NCBI GenBank assembly: GCA_900049755.1
Contig: LT160593.1
Coordinates: 1,274,334 to 1,338,333 of the forward strand
Length of the DNA stretch: 64,000 nucleotides
From: Corynebacterium provencense
GTDB lineage: Bacteria; Actinomycetota; Actinomycetes; Mycobacteriales; Mycobacteriaceae
Reading direction: 5' to 3'
Shown here: positions 8,087 to 17,825 of the stretch, piece by piece
Layout: the number at the start of each line of letters is the position of its first letter
How positions within the stretch are numbered: the stretch's first letter is position 1
Made by a program: the position numbers and the translations under genes
The notes under the pieces: model-generated
The model's input: the letters and a program-made list of their open reading frames with translations, nothing else
Databases searched by the model: none
Told to the model about the DNA's origin: nothing

Positions 8087-9451
8087 GTGATTGGTCACTC
8101 CCCGATGAACCCGGCACCCGTCCCCCCTCTCACCACCCTGCCCGACGGCACGATCAAGCAGGTGAACCCCTTTTCGGGGACCGAGGTCTGGACTGTTCCC
8201 GGCCGGGCACACCGTCCTGTCCCGGTACACGGGCCCGCCCCGTACGAGGTCACGGACGCCAACCGGGACACCGCCACCGACTTCGGCATCGGCAATATGC
8301 TGCGGACCACCCCGGAGAAGGCACGGCTGGTCATCGACGACAACGGCGAACCCCGGATCCTCCGCGGTCTCACCGTCTCCCGGCTGCATGACACCGACCC
8401 CCTGTTCCGGCGGGTGGCCAACCTCTACGAGATCCTCACCTACAACTACTGGGCCGTCAACTACGGGTACCGGATGGACGCCTCAGCCGCCCGTCACATG
8501 GCCGAGTACCTTGCCGAAGACGCCGGGGTCGACCATGTCGCCTCCCTGCTGCGCACGAAAATGGAACGGGCCGGCGTCCCCGCAGCACAGATCGACGAGG
8601 CCCTGGACGGGGACAACAGGTTCCGGACCGTGCAGGAGCAGGGCGCCTCACTGTTCGGCGGGGGCCACGACCTCATCCTCGCGCGGAACCACTTCATCCC
8701 CGGCGCCACCCGCAGTGACCAGTTGTGCGGCTCCGGGGAGCTGAGCTGGCAGGTGCACCGTCTCTACATCGCTTTCACCGTGGACGCCATGGACCGGCTC
8801 TACCGGGCCAACCCCTACGTCCGCTACGTCGCGGTCTTCCAGAATTGGCTCGCCCCCGCCGGAGCCAGTGTCGACCACCTCCACAAGCAGCTGGTGGCGA
8901 TCGACGAACACGGCCTGCAGAATGAGACGGAGATCGCCCAGGTCAGGTCGAACCCCAACATGTACAACGAGTGGGCGGTGGACTATGCAGGCCACCACAA
9001 CCTCATTTTCGCGGAGAACGACCACGCGGTCGCCTTCGCCGGATTCGGCCACCGCGGGCCGACCCTGGAGGTCTTCTCCCGGTCCGCGACCACCGAGCCC
9101 TGGCTGATGCGTGACGAGGAGCGTGACGCCGTCTCCGACCTCGTCCACGCCTGTCATGTCGCCGCCGGACCGGCCGTCCCCTCGAACGAGGAGTGGCTGC
9201 ACCGGCCTCTGGACGTGGACGTGCCGATGCCGTGGCGCATCGTGATCAAGTGGAGGACGTCCACGCTCGCCGGTTTCGAGGGCGGAACCAAGATCTTCAT
9301 CAACACCGTCTCGCCGAAGGACCTCAAGGAGCAGGTCCTGGCCTCACTGCTCACGGCAAGGGAGGAAGGACGCCTCGCCCCGGGCATCCGCCTCGGCAAC
9401 GAGTGTGTGTTCCAGCGCAATTCACTGAAGTACAATCCGGCGATACAGTGA
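8087..9451 (+). CDS. DUF4921 family, GalT/HIT-like protein
   Basis: This 454-residue cytoplasmic protein resembles the DUF4921 family, related to galactose-1-phosphate uridylyltransferase. The histidine triad appears as DHLHKQL near residue 264 (H-x-H-x-Q), inside GASVDHLHKQLVAIDEH, where GalT forms its nucleotidyl intermediate. Substrate is unknown. The GTG at 8087 fits a leaderless promoter; an ATG at 8105 would shorten it by six residues. The next gene follows within 4 bp but has its own leaderless signal. The family name is recalled from motif pattern and length. Confidence 0.75.
   Translation: MIGHSPMNPAPVPPLTTLPDGTIKQVNPFSGTEVWTVPGRAHRPVPVHGPAPYEVTDANRDTATDFGIGNMLRTTPEKARLVIDDNGEPRILRGLTVSRLHDTDPLFRRVANLYEILTYNYWAVNYGYRMDASAARHMAEYLAEDAGVDHVASLLRTKMERAGVPAAQIDEALDGDNRFRTVQEQGASLFGGGHDLILARNHFIPGATRSDQLCGSGELSWQVHRLYIAFTVDAMDRLYRANPYVRYVAVFQNWLAPAGASVDHLHKQLVAIDEHGLQNETEIAQVRSNPNMYNEWAVDYAGHHNLIFAENDHAVAFAGFGHRGPTLEVFSRSATTEPWLMRDEERDAVSDLVHACHVAAGPAVPSNEEWLHRPLDVDVPMPWRIVIKWRTSTLAGFEGGTKIFINTVSPKDLKEQVLASLLTAREEGRLAPGIRLGNECVFQRNSLKYNPAIQ
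9444..9449 (+). promoter_or_regulatory. -10 box, leaderless start at 9456
   Basis: TACAGT ends 6 nt before the ATG at 9456, inside the end of the preceding gene. A second good box, TACAAT, lies at 9431-9436. Confidence 0.5.
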
Positions 9452-9455
9452 GGGG

Positions 9456-10703
9456 ATGCGCAGGGACATGACCCGAGAAGCCGACATCGCCGAATTCATC
9501 GCCGCACCGGGCGTCGACCAGTCCTGGACGGACAGCTTCTACACCTGGATGCACGAACACCCGGAGCTGTCCGAACACGAGGAGCGGACCGCAGGACACA
9601 TCCTGTCGCGGCTGGCACTGATGGACTGTGAAGTCACCCACGACATCGGTGGTCACGGCATCACCGCCGTGTGGCGGAACGGCGACGGCCCGACGGTGCT
9701 GTACCGCGCGGACTTCGACGCACTTCCCGTCACCGAGACCACGGGCGTGTCCTACGCCTCGAAGAACCCGGGGGTCATGCACGCCTGCGGCCATGACGTC
9801 CACACCACCGCACTGATGGCGGCCTGTGAGATCCTCGACAGCCGCCGGGACGTATGGTCGGGTACCTTCATCGCCCTGTTCCAGCCGGCCGAGGAGGTCA
9901 CCCGGGGAGCCTCGGCGATGATCGCCGACGGGCTGGCGGAGAAGATCCCCGCCCCGGACGTCTGCCTGGGCGCCCACGTGTATCCGGGACCGTCGGGCAC
10001 GGTGTACTCGGCCCCCGGCCCGGTGATGGCCGCCTGCGACACGATCACCGTGACCCTCCACGGGATCTCCGCCCACGCGTCCTCCCCCCACAACTCGGTC
10101 GACCCGACATTCCTGGCGGCGATGATCGTCGTCCGGCTCCAGGGCATCGTCGGCAGGGAGATCGCGGCGGAGGACTTCGGGGTCATCTCGGTCGGGACCC
10201 TGAGCTCAGGTCACACGAACAACACCATCCCGGACACCGCCACCCTGGTGCTCAACTGCCGCTTCTACGACACGAAAGTCCGGGACCGGACCTATGCCGC
10301 CGTCGAACGGGTCATCCGGGCCGAGTGCCTGGCCTCCGGAACCCCCGCTCCCGCGGACATCGTCTACTCCGCCCACGGAGAGCTCACCGACAATGACGCC
10401 GAGGTCCACAAGGTCGTCCGGCCGGTGCTCGACGAAGTGTTCGGGGAGGATTCCGCGGACGCCCCACGGTGGACAGCCTCGGAGGACTTCTCCGAGATTC
10501 CCCGGCACTTCGGCGTCCCCTACGAGTTCCTGCTCATCGGATGCACCGACCGGTCCGTGTGGGACGCCGCGGTGGAGGCCGACCGGGTCAACGAGGATGT
10601 TCCCACCAACCATTCGGGGAACTTCCTGCCGACGAAAGAGTCCGTGCGCACGGCCGCGGACGCCGCCACAGCCGCACTTCTGGCCTACCTCTGGGAGGAG
10701 TGA
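9456..10703 (+). CDS. M20-family amidohydrolase
   Basis: This 415-residue enzyme is a zinc-type amidohydrolase of the M20D group, which removes acyl groups from amino acids or related amides. The metal and catalytic segments are visible: YRADFDALPVTE, MHACGHDVHTTALM (metal ligands C, H, H) and FQPAEEVTRGA with the paired glutamates. A dimerisation domain occupies about 185-300. The last metal histidine is in NHSGNF near the end. The start at 9456 suits a leaderless transcript; ATG 9468 is the alternative. The 3' end overlaps the convergent patatin gene by 19 bp. The exact substrate is unknown. Confidence 0.9.
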   Translation: MRRDMTREADIAEFIAAPGVDQSWTDSFYTWMHEHPELSEHEERTAGHILSRLALMDCEVTHDIGGHGITAVWRNGDGPTVLYRADFDALPVTETTGVSYASKNPGVMHACGHDVHTTALMAACEILDSRRDVWSGTFIALFQPAEEVTRGASAMIADGLAEKIPAPDVCLGAHVYPGPSGTVYSAPGPVMAACDTITVTLHGISAHASSPHNSVDPTFLAAMIVVRLQGIVGREIAAEDFGVISVGTLSSGHTNNTIPDTATLVLNCRFYDTKVRDRTYAAVERVIRAECLASGTPAPADIVYSAHGELTDNDAEVHKVVRPVLDEVFGEDSADAPRWTASEDFSEIPRHFGVPYEFLLIGCTDRSVWDAAVEADRVNEDVPTNHSGNFLPTKESVRTAADAATAALLAYLWEE

Positions 10704-11593
10704 GCCGCGGAGCCAGCGGTGAGGAACTCCTCCCAGGCCGGCCACTGGCGCAGTGCGTCCGCCACGCCGTAGGACAGTGACCGCCGCAGTTCGGGAATGT
10801 TCCTGTTCGTCGAGCTCACCAGCGGCGAGGCGTCCCCCGGGAAAACCAGGACGGCGCGTCCCTCCGACTCCAGACGGTAGAGGCGCTCCATCGTCGCGTT
10901 GTAGCGCACGTGCCGGGTCAGCGTGGCCTCCGCCAGCGCCGGCCAGCGGCGCAGGACCGTCCGGGTGAGCCGGGGTCGTGACACCCCTTCCTTGACATAG
11001 CCCCGCGGGTGGGTGAGCACGGCGAAGAACCGTCCGAAACCGTCGGCCTCGGCAGCATCCAGCGGCACACCGCCGGAGGAGCCGAACGCCCCGTCCGCGT
11101 ACGGCACCCCGTCGACGGTGGGGATCGGCATCGCCAGAGGAATGGAGGAGGACGCCCTGACCCGGAGCATCAGGGCGCCGACATCTTCCACGTCACGGCG
11201 TCCCCAGTAGACGCTCTCCCCGGTGTCCGCACGGGTCGCCCCGATGCGGAACGGAGTGTCACCGGACAGGACACGGTCCGCCTCGAACGGTCGCGGCAGG
11301 TTGAGGGCGGGAGCCTTCCCGTAGATGTACTCGGCGTTGAAGTAGCCGCGTCCCCTCAGAAGATGACTCCACCCGCCGAACTCCCGCTCTGCGGCGAAGT
11401 CGACGAAGTTGCTGCGCAGCCGGTCCCGCTCCCCGGAAAGGTAGCTGACCATGTGGCTGGCCCCGGCCGAGATCCCTCCCACCCAGCCGAACTCCACACC
11501 CCGGGCCATGAGCACGTCCACGACCCCCGCGGAGTACGCCGCGCGCATTCCCCCACCCTCGAGCAGCAGGGCAGTGTCACGGGCGGCGATCAC
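10685..11593 (-). CDS. Patatin-like phospholipase
   Basis: This 302-residue protein belongs to the patatin family of serine acyl hydrolases. The oxyanion-hole loop is LLLEGGGMRAAYSAGV (residues 9-24), the nucleophile serine sits in GISAG (about 40-44) and the catalytic aspartate in YADGAFGSSGG (the DG[A/G] motif). A second conserved DTPFRIGATRADTG stretch is typical of bacterial patatins of this size. There is no signal peptide. It lies 6 bp downstream of pyk on the same strand and is probably in its transcript. Lipid substrate unknown. Confidence 0.9.
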   Translation of the reverse strand: MIAARDTALLLEGGGMRAAYSAGVVDVLMARGVEFGWVGGISAGASHMVSYLSGERDRLRSNFVDFAAEREFGGWSHLLRGRGYFNAEYIYGKAPALNLPRPFEADRVLSGDTPFRIGATRADTGESVYWGRRDVEDVGALMLRVRASSSIPLAMPIPTVDGVPYADGAFGSSGGVPLDAAEADGFGRFFAVLTHPRGYVKEGVSRPRLTRTVLRRWPALAEATLTRHVRYNATMERLYRLESEGRAVLVFPGDASPLVSSTNRNIPELRRSLSYGVADALRQWPAWEEFLTAGSAAHSSQR

Positions 11594-11599
11594 GGTGAC

Positions 11600-13030
11600 C
11601 TACTCCTCTGGAGCCACGGTGAGATCCTCGCCCAGCAGGTGGACGTGGATCATGTTGGTGTTTCCCCTGACCCCGGGAGGTGACCCGGCGGCGATGACCA
11701 CCAGGTCGTCACGGCCGTAGTCGGGGTCCGCGAGCAGGAGACGGTCGACCTCCTGCATGATCTCGTCGGTCGTGTGCACCCTGCGGGTGAGGAAGGTCCG
11801 TGCACCCCAGGTCAGCGACAGCTGGTTGCGCACGTCCTCCGAAGGGGTGAAGACCAGCAGCGGCAGGCGGGAACGGAGACGGGCGATCCTGCGCGCCGTG
11901 TCACCCGAGGCGGTGAAGGCGATCAGTGCCCTGGCGTTGAGACGCTCGCCGACCTCCTTCGCGGCGAAACTGATCACACCGCGCTTCGTGCGGGGCAGGT
12001 GGCTCAGCGGGGGGACCTCCCCGTCCGTCTCGGCGGCGACGACAATCCGGGACATGGTCTGAACGGTCTGCACCGGGTACTTGCCGACCGAGGTCTCACC
12101 GGAGAGCATCACCGCATCGGCGCCGTCGAGGACGGCGTTGGCGACGTCGGATGCTTCGGCACGGGTCGGACGGGAATTCTCGATCATCGAGTCCAGCATC
12201 TGGGTCGCCACGATGACCGGTTTGGCGTTTTCACGGGCGATCTGGATCGCCCGCTTCTGCACCAGCGGTACCTCTTCCAGGGGAACCTCCACGCCGAGGT
12301 CACCGCGGGCGACCATCACCGCGTCGAAGGCCAGGATGATCGGTTCGAGGGCGTCGACGGCCTCAGGCTTCTCCAGCTTCGCGATGACCGGGACACGACG
12401 ACCCTCCTCGTCCATGATCGCGTGGACCAGTTCGACGTCGGCCGGGGACCGGACGAAGGACAGGGCGATGACATCCGCCCCCATCTTCAGTGCGAAGCGC
12501 AGGTCGTCGATGTCCTTCTCGGACAGGGCGGGCACGGAGATGTCCATACCGGGCAGGGAGACGCCCTTGTTGTTGGACACCGGACCGCCCTCGACAACCT
12601 CACAGATCACGTCGTTACCTTCGACGGCCTTGCACACGAGACCGACCTTGCCGTCGTCGACGAGGAGCCGGTCCCCCGGGCGGGCGTCGCGTGCCAGTTC
12701 ACGGTAGGTGGTGGAGACCCTGTCGTGGGTACCGGGGACGTCGTCGACGGTGATACGCACCTCTTCACCGTCAGCCCAGTAGGTCTTACCGTCGATGAAC
12801 CTGCCCAGGCGGATCTTAGGCCCCTGAAGGTCGGCGAGAACGCCGACCGGTTTCCCCGCGGCAGCGGACGCTTCCCGGACCCATTCGTAGTTCTGCTGGT
12901 GGTCCGCATGCTCCCCGTGGGAGAAGTTGAGCCGGGCGACATTCATCCCGGCGTCGACGAGCTCCCGGATCTTCTCCCGGGAGGCTACGGCGGGGCCGAG
13001 GGTGCATACGATCTTGGTGCGTCTACTCAC
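11600..13030 (-). CDS. pyk: Pyruvate kinase
   Basis: This 476-residue enzyme converts phosphoenolpyruvate and ADP to pyruvate and ATP in glycolysis. The sequence opens RRTKIVCTLGPA, holds the substrate region NFSHGEHADH, the active-site lysine segment VIAKLEKPEAV, the MVARGDLGVEVP signature, ATQMLDSMI and a carboxy-terminal allosteric domain. The GTG start at 13030 gives the expected family length (C. glutamicum Pyk is about 475 residues), and a TATCCT box lies 8 nt upstream of it. An upstream extension in frame has no coding character. It closes the his-trp-lgt block and precedes the patatin gene. Confidence 0.96.
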   Translation of the reverse strand: MSRRTKIVCTLGPAVASREKIRELVDAGMNVARLNFSHGEHADHQQNYEWVREASAAAGKPVGVLADLQGPKIRLGRFIDGKTYWADGEEVRITVDDVPGTHDRVSTTYRELARDARPGDRLLVDDGKVGLVCKAVEGNDVICEVVEGGPVSNNKGVSLPGMDISVPALSEKDIDDLRFALKMGADVIALSFVRSPADVELVHAIMDEEGRRVPVIAKLEKPEAVDALEPIILAFDAVMVARGDLGVEVPLEEVPLVQKRAIQIARENAKPVIVATQMLDSMIENSRPTRAEASDVANAVLDGADAVMLSGETSVGKYPVQTVQTMSRIVVAAETDGEVPPLSHLPRTKRGVISFAAKEVGERLNARALIAFTASGDTARRIARLRSRLPLLVFTPSEDVRNQLSLTWGARTFLTRRVHTTDEIMQEVDRLLLADPDYGRDDLVVIAAGSPPGVRGNTNMIHVHLLGEDLTVAPEE

Positions 13031-13038
13031 GGTTCCCG

Positions 13039-13044
13039 AGGATA
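13039..13044 (-). promoter_or_regulatory. -10 box before pyk
   Basis: On the minus strand TATCCT lies 8 nt before the GTG of pyk, within the 49-bp gap after lgt, which suggests a private leaderless promoter. Confidence 0.45.
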
Positions 13045-13079
13045 GACCTGCATCCGGGACGCCGCTACCGCGGGGCCGG

Positions 13080-14072
13080 TCACCGGCCCGCAGCGCGGGG
13101 ACCGTCCGGAGACTGAGGTCCCGCAACCCCGGACCCGTCGGAATCTTCCGCCGGGTCCCGGCCTTCACCTGCGGTTTCCTCCGCATCCACCGGCTGTCCA
13201 TCCCCGGATGTACCGGATGTACCGGCAACCTGCTCCGGCGTCTCCCTGGTGCGGTGGCGGGTGGCGACGAACAGGACCGCCGCGCACACGAAGACCACCG
13301 CGGAGGTCACCGAGTTGATCCTCACGTCCCCGAACACAGTCGTCGCCTCATCGGTCCTCAGCAGCTCGATGAAGAACCGACCGAAAGTGTATCCGGCGAC
13401 GTACAGCATGAACACGCGTCCACCACCGAGGCGGAACCTGCGGTCCGCCCAGACGAGCAGTACGACGACGAGCAGGTTCCACAGCAGTTCATAGAGGAAG
13501 GTCGGTTGGACGAGCTTCTCCACCACGCCGGTGGAGATTCCGTCCATGTTGTCTGTCTGACCGCTGGAGTTCACCCTCCGGTAGATCTCCAGCGCCCAGG
13601 GAGCGTCGGAGGGACCACCGTAGAGTTCCTGGTTGAACCAGTTGCCGAGTCGTCCCACCGCCTGGGCGAGGAGAATGGGAGGGGCCACGGCATCAGCGAA
13701 CGGTGCCAGGGGCAGCTTCTTGTACCGCAGCACCGCCCAGACCGCCAGACCGCCGAACAGGACCGCACCCCAGATGCCCAGACCACCGTTGGTGATGTTC
13801 AGGGCGTCTGTCCACTGCCTGCCCTCCCCGAAGTAGCGGTCATGGTCGGTGATGACGTGGTAGACCCTGCCGCCGACGATGCCGGCGGGCACCGCAGCGA
13901 TCGCACAGTCGATGACGGTGTCTCCACTGCCACCGCGGGCGGTGTAGCGCCGGACGGTCCACCACACTGCGATGACGATCCCGGTGAGGATACACAGCGC
14001 ATAGGCGCGCAAGGTCAGCGGCCCGAGGTGCCACACCCCGCGGGGCGGGGAAGGAATGGACGCCAGAACCAT
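13080..14072 (-). CDS. lgt: Prolipoprotein diacylglyceryl transferase
   Basis: This 330-residue membrane enzyme transfers diacylglycerol from phosphatidylglycerol to the lipobox cysteine of prelipoproteins. The Lgt signature reads [16 protein letters not shown], and an earlier GGRVYHVI segment contains a conserved active-site histidine-region motif. Seven hydrophobic segments are visible. The start [12 protein letters not shown] has GGGGAG 5 nt upstream; a start six codons earlier is less likely. A hydrophilic Asp/Glu/Gly-rich tail of about 50 residues is typical of corynebacterial Lgt. It follows trpA by 24 bp, as in mycobacteria. Confidence 0.96.
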   Translation of the reverse strand: MVLASIPSPPRGVWHLGPLTLRAYALCILTGIVIAVWWTVRRYTARGGSGDTVIDCAIAAVPAGIVGGRVYHVITDHDRYFGEGRQWTDALNITNGGLGIWGAVLFGGLAVWAVLRYKKLPLAPFADAVAPPILLAQAVGRLGNWFNQELYGGPSDAPWALEIYRRVNSSGQTDNMDGISTGVVEKLVQPTFLYELLWNLLVVVLLVWADRRFRLGGGRVFMLYVAGYTFGRFFIELLRTDEATTVFGDVRINSVTSAVVFVCAAVLFVATRHRTRETPEQVAGTSGTSGDGQPVDAEETAGEGRDPAEDSDGSGVAGPQSPDGPRAAGR

Positions 14073-14096
14073 GGAACTCCCCGTCAACATCGCCCG

Positions 14097-14870
14097 CTAC
14101 CTCCGGACACCGTCGTGGAGGTCGGAGGCCAGGTCCCGGAGCGCACCGGCTCCCCTGCCCGCCGCCGTGATCAGGGCGGAACCGACGATGACGCCGTCAG
14201 CGAAGTCGGCGATGGCGGCAGCCTGGTCTCCCGACTTCACCCCGAGCCCCACGGCGACCGGCAGGTCGGTGGCGGCGCGCACCCGGGCGACGACCTCGCG
14301 TGCATCGGAGGAGACGTCCTCCTGCGCACCGGTGACACCCATGTGCGACTGGGCGTAGATGAACCCGCCGCCGGCGTGCACGGTCATGTCGAGGCGCTCG
14401 GGGGTCGTCGACGGTGCGACGAGGTAGACGTTGTCGAGCCCGTTGGCCCGGCAGGCCTCGCTCCAGCGTGCGGACTCCTCCGGAAGCAGGTCCGGGATGA
14501 TGGCCCCGAGGCCTCCTGCGGCGGCGAGCTCCCGGGCGAACTTCTCCGGACCGTACTGCAGGACGGGGTTCCAGTAGCTCATGATCACCGCGGCACTGCC
14601 CGCCGCGACGACGGCCTCAACAACCCGGAAAGTGTCACGGACCCGGAAACCGTTCCTCAACGCCTCGGTTCCGGCCGCCTGGATCGTCGGACCGTCCATC
14701 ATCGGGTCACTGAAAGGGATACCCACCTCGACAAGATCGGCGTACCGGGCCAGTACTGTGACCAGCTCCACAGAGTCTTCGAGCGTCGGATAGCCGGCGG
14801 GCAGGTAGCCGACGAAGGCGGAACGCCCTTCGGCGACAGCAGCGGTGAAGATCTCGGACAGGGCGCTCAT
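14097..14870 (-). CDS. trpA: Tryptophan synthase alpha chain
   Basis: This 257-residue subunit cleaves indole-3-glycerol phosphate to indole and glyceraldehyde-3-phosphate and passes indole to TrpB. The catalytic regions are visible: [15 protein letters not shown] with the alpha-subunit glutamate and aspartate neighbourhood, and [10 protein letters not shown] at the start. A (beta/alpha)8 barrel length is normal. The ATG overlaps the trpB stop by four bases, so the two chains are translationally coupled in the expected 1:1 ratio. Confidence 0.97.
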   Translation of the reverse strand: MSALSEIFTAAVAEGRSAFVGYLPAGYPTLEDSVELVTVLARYADLVEVGIPFSDPMMDGPTIQAAGTEALRNGFRVRDTFRVVEAVVAAGSAAVIMSYWNPVLQYGPEKFARELAAAGGLGAIIPDLLPEESARWSEACRANGLDNVYLVAPSTTPERLDMTVHAGGGFIYAQSHMGVTGAQEDVSSDAREVVARVRAATDLPVAVGLGVKSGDQAAAIADFADGVIVGSALITAAGRGAGALRDLASDLHDGVRR

Positions 14871-16171
14871 CGGTTCTCCTCGGAATCGGCGGGGTGCAGG
14901 TTGAACCAGGAAGCGGCCGTGTCGACGTCCTTGTCTCCCCGCCCGGAAATGTTCACGATGAACAGCGGCTGTCCGCCGTCAGCGGTTGTCCTGGTGCCGT
15001 CGGCGTATTCGGCGGCGGTCTTCACGGCGAGAGCAACTGCGTGGGACGACTCAATTGCCGGGATGATCCCCTCGGTCCGCGTGAGCAGCCGGAACGCCTC
15101 CATGGCTTCGGTGTCGGTCACCGGCCGGTACTCGGCCCGTCCGATATGGGCCAGATAGGAGTGCTCCGGGCCGACCCCCGGGTAGTCCAGCCCCGCCGAA
15201 ATGGAGTGGGACTCGATGATCTGACCGTCCTCGTTCTCCATCAGCGCAGCGAAGGATCCCTGGAAGACCCCCTCGCGGCCCACGGTGATCGGTGCCGCAT
15301 GACGGCCTGTCTCCACCCCGTCACCCCCCGCCTCCGCCCCGAGGAGGGCGACACCCTCATCGTCGATGAAGCGGTGGAACAGCCCGATGGCGTTCGACCC
15401 GCCGCCGACGCAGGCCAGCACCGCGTCAGGGAGCCTCCCCTCGGCGGCGAGGATCTGGCCGCGCGCCTCAACCCCGATGATCCTCTGCAGGTCACGGACC
15501 ATCTCAGGGAACGGGTGCGGGCCAGCGGCGGTGCCGAAGGCGTAGTAGGTGTCGTCGGCGTGGGAGACCCAGAAGCGCATCGCCTCGTTGATGGCGTCCT
15601 TCAGGGTGGCGGAACCTGCGGTCACCTCGACAACCTCGGCACCGAGCAGACGCATCCGGGCGATGTTGAGGGCCTGCCGTTTCGCGTCGACCTCCCCCAT
15701 GTAGATCCGGCAGTTCAGCCCCAGCAGCGCACACGCCGTGGCGGTGGCGACACCGTGCTGACCCGCGCCCGTCTCCGCGATGACGTTGGCCTTGCCCATC
15801 CGCTTGGCGAGGAGGACCTGTCCCAGCACATTGTTGATCTTGTGGGAGCCGGTGTGGTTGAGGTCCTCACGCTTGAAGTACACCTTCGCCCCGACCTTCT
15901 CCGAGAAGTTCGGGCCGTAGTACAGGGGCGACGGACGCCCGGTGTAGTTCCGGTGCAGGTCATCGAGGGTCTCCAGGAAGGAGGGGTCGACGCGGGCCTT
16001 ACCCCAGGCGTCCTCGATCTCCGTGACGACGGCCATGAGGGCCTCGGGAATGTAGCGGCCTCCGTAGTCGCCCCAGTGGCCGAGCTCGTCGGCGTCGTGG
16101 GCGGTCGGGGTCGCAATGACCTCACCTGCCGTCGGGAGACCAAGAGGGTTCTTCGCGGAATCAGTACTCAC
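14867..16171 (-). CDS. trpB: Tryptophan synthase beta chain
   Basis: This 434-residue PLP enzyme condenses indole and serine into tryptophan. The PLP lysine is in [10 protein letters not shown], the activation site in [14 protein letters not shown] and the phosphate-binding loop in GGGSNAIG. The GTG start at 16171 is 8 nt downstream of a TACAGT box on the same strand, so an internal leaderless promoter is possible inside the 85-bp gap after trpC. The length is normal for actinobacterial TrpB with a roughly 25-residue amino-terminal extension. Confidence 0.97.
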   Translation of the reverse strand: MSTDSAKNPLGLPTAGEVIATPTAHDADELGHWGDYGGRYIPEALMAVVTEIEDAWGKARVDPSFLETLDDLHRNYTGRPSPLYYGPNFSEKVGAKVYFKREDLNHTGSHKINNVLGQVLLAKRMGKANVIAETGAGQHGVATATACALLGLNCRIYMGEVDAKRQALNIARMRLLGAEVVEVTAGSATLKDAINEAMRFWVSHADDTYYAFGTAAGPHPFPEMVRDLQRIIGVEARGQILAAEGRLPDAVLACVGGGSNAIGLFHRFIDDEGVALLGAEAGGDGVETGRHAAPITVGREGVFQGSFAALMENEDGQIIESHSISAGLDYPGVGPEHSYLAHIGRAEYRPVTDTEAMEAFRLLTRTEGIIPAIESSHAVALAVKTAAEYADGTRTTADGGQPLFIVNISGRGDKDVDTAASWFNLHPADSEENR

Positions 16172-16179
16172 GGGCTCCG

Positions 16180-16185
16180 ACTGTA
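16180..16185 (-). promoter_or_regulatory. -10 box before trpB
   Basis: TACAGT on the minus strand ends 8 nt before the GTG of trpB in the 85-bp trpC-trpB gap. It may add an internal promoter for trpBA. Confidence 0.4.
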
Positions 16186-16256
16186 CCCTGCGCCCTCCCG
16201 CCGTTCCTGCGACAGTCCGTCAAACGTACAGCCCGGACGCCCCGCTCCTCTCCCGC

Positions 16257-17060
16257 TCAGAAGCGCGGGAACGCAGGATGCTGGCCAGCCGCCACCAGCG
16301 ACCGGCACGCCTGCCCCGGATTCGGTGCAGTGACCAGTCCCTCTCCCACGAGAATCGCATCCGCCCCCGCGGCCGCGTAGGTCTGCAGGTCGGTCTTGCT
16401 GCGGACCCCGGACTCGGCGACCTTGACGACCCCCTCCGGAATCATCGGGGCGATCCTCCCGAACACCGTGGTGTCCACCTCCAGGGTCCGGAGGTTCCTG
16501 GCGTTGACACCCACCACCTTCGCACCCACGGACAGTGCCCTCTCGCACTCCTGCTCGGTGTGCACCTCCACCAGCGCCGTCATGCCCAGGGACTCGGTCC
16601 TCTCCAGCAGTGACTCCAGCCGGTCCTGCTCGAGGGCGGCGACGATGAGGAGGATGACATCGGCCCCGTGGGCCCGTGCCTCGTGAATCTGGTACGGGGT
16701 CGTGGTGAAGTCCTTACGGAGCAGGGGGACGTCCACAGCTGCCCGGACCCTGTCGAAGTCCGCCAGGGAGCCGTGGAAGCGACGCTCCTCCGTCAGACAG
16801 CTGATCACCGCCGCACCGTTGGCCTCGTAGGCCCTGGCGAGGATCTCCGGCTCGGGAATCTCGGCGAGATGCCCCTTCGAAGGGCTGGCCCGTTTGACCT
16901 CGGCGATGACACTGACGGAGGGCGCCGACAGGGCGGACAGGGCATCCCGGGGAGCGGGGGCGTCCAGGGCACGGGCCTTGATCTCCGCGAGCGGGACCTC
17001 AGCTTCGCGGCGGGCGGTGTCCTCCAGGACACCTGCGATGATCTCGTCGAGAACAGTCAT
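16257..17060 (-). CDS. trpC: Indole-3-glycerol phosphate synthase
   Basis: This 267-residue enzyme closes the indole ring of tryptophan. IGPS motifs are present: [27 protein letters not shown] and VAESGVRS. The protein ends after one barrel. In C. glutamicum and C. diphtheriae TrpC is fused to TrpF, but here no TrpF domain follows and no trpF is found in the cluster. This is the mycobacterial arrangement and makes PriA (21522-22277) the likely supplier of the missing isomerase step. Confidence 0.96.
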   Translation of the reverse strand: MTVLDEIIAGVLEDTARREAEVPLAEIKARALDAPAPRDALSALSAPSVSVIAEVKRASPSKGHLAEIPEPEILARAYEANGAAVISCLTEERRFHGSLADFDRVRAAVDVPLLRKDFTTTPYQIHEARAHGADVILLIVAALEQDRLESLLERTESLGMTALVEVHTEQECERALSVGAKVVGVNARNLRTLEVDTTVFGRIAPMIPEGVVKVAESGVRSKTDLQTYAAAGADAILVGEGLVTAPNPGQACRSLVAAGQHPAFPRF

Positions 17061-17093
17061 GCGCCCATGGTAGCCGCCGGGACACCCCGGGTC

Positions 17094-17825
17094 TCAATCA
17101 GCCCGACTGTCCCGCTCCGTCGGATCGACCCCGGCGTCGAGTGCGTCCCAGATCACCCTCCCCGACCCCGGATCCTCCCGGAGATCCTCGACCACCCCTT
17201 CGCGACGCGCCTCCGGGGTCTCGTAACGGCTGTGCCCGTGGCGGGCCTGCCCCGGCTTCATGGCCAGCAGGACACCACCGACAATTCCGCACGCCGCGGC
17301 GGCGAGGGCGAGGATCACAGGGAAGGTGTGGACGCTGGCGTCGGTCACCACCGCCCATTCGGAGATCTGTACCGGTGAGGACTGCCGCTGGGTGGCGGCA
17401 CCGCTGGTCAGAAGCTGCTGCGCCCGATCCAGGTCGGGATCACCGCCGAGCAGGGCCACCGCCGCGAAACCGGCGACCGCCGCCAGGGCGGCACTGAAAC
17501 CCCCCAGGACGCGCCGGGCCACCGGAGGCAGCGCGAAGGAGAGGATCATCGCCGCGAGCATCGCCAGGGCCAGGGGAGTCCCGGCAGCATCCCACACCCG
17601 ACCGATGATCTCCTTGGTGGACTCCCCGGTCTTGTCGTCGGACACGGTGGCGGTCAGCCAGGTCATCTGACCGGTACCCCACAACCCGGCCGCGCTGAGC
17701 ACGGTGAGCCCCAGAGCCAGGCTCCGGCCGTCAAGCTTCCTGCGTACCCTGCCTCCGGTACTGTTCCGGGCCGCGCCGTCGTTCCGGTCCTCTGCCCCGG
17801 TCGTGTCACGGGTCGCGTCGCTCAC
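17094..17825 (-). CDS. Trp-region membrane protein (TIGR02234-like)
   Basis: This 243-residue membrane protein sits between trpE and trpC, the usual place of the TIGR02234 tryptophan-associated membrane family of actinobacteria. Four hydrophobic segments are visible, near residues 38-55, 85-105, 110-130 and 185-205, with [11 protein letters not shown] in the first loop. The GTG overlaps the trpE stop by four bases. Its role is unknown; position suggests a link to tryptophan supply. The cytoplasmic ends are charged and of low complexity. Confidence 0.85.
   Translation of the reverse strand: MSDATRDTTGAEDRNDGAARNSTGGRVRRKLDGRSLALGLTVLSAAGLWGTGQMTWLTATVSDDKTGESTKEIIGRVWDAAGTPLALAMLAAMILSFALPPVARRVLGGFSAALAAVAGFAAVALLGGDPDLDRAQQLLTSGAATQRQSSPVQISEWAVVTDASVHTFPVILALAAAACGIVGGVLLAMKPGQARHGHSRYETPEARREGVVEDLREDPGSGRVIWDALDAGVDPTERDSRAD

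Noticed and set aside
12927-15158. A 743-codon open frame antisense to pyk, lgt and trpA
   Set aside because: It mirrors the codon bias of three certain genes on the other strand and has no start signal or recognisable protein.
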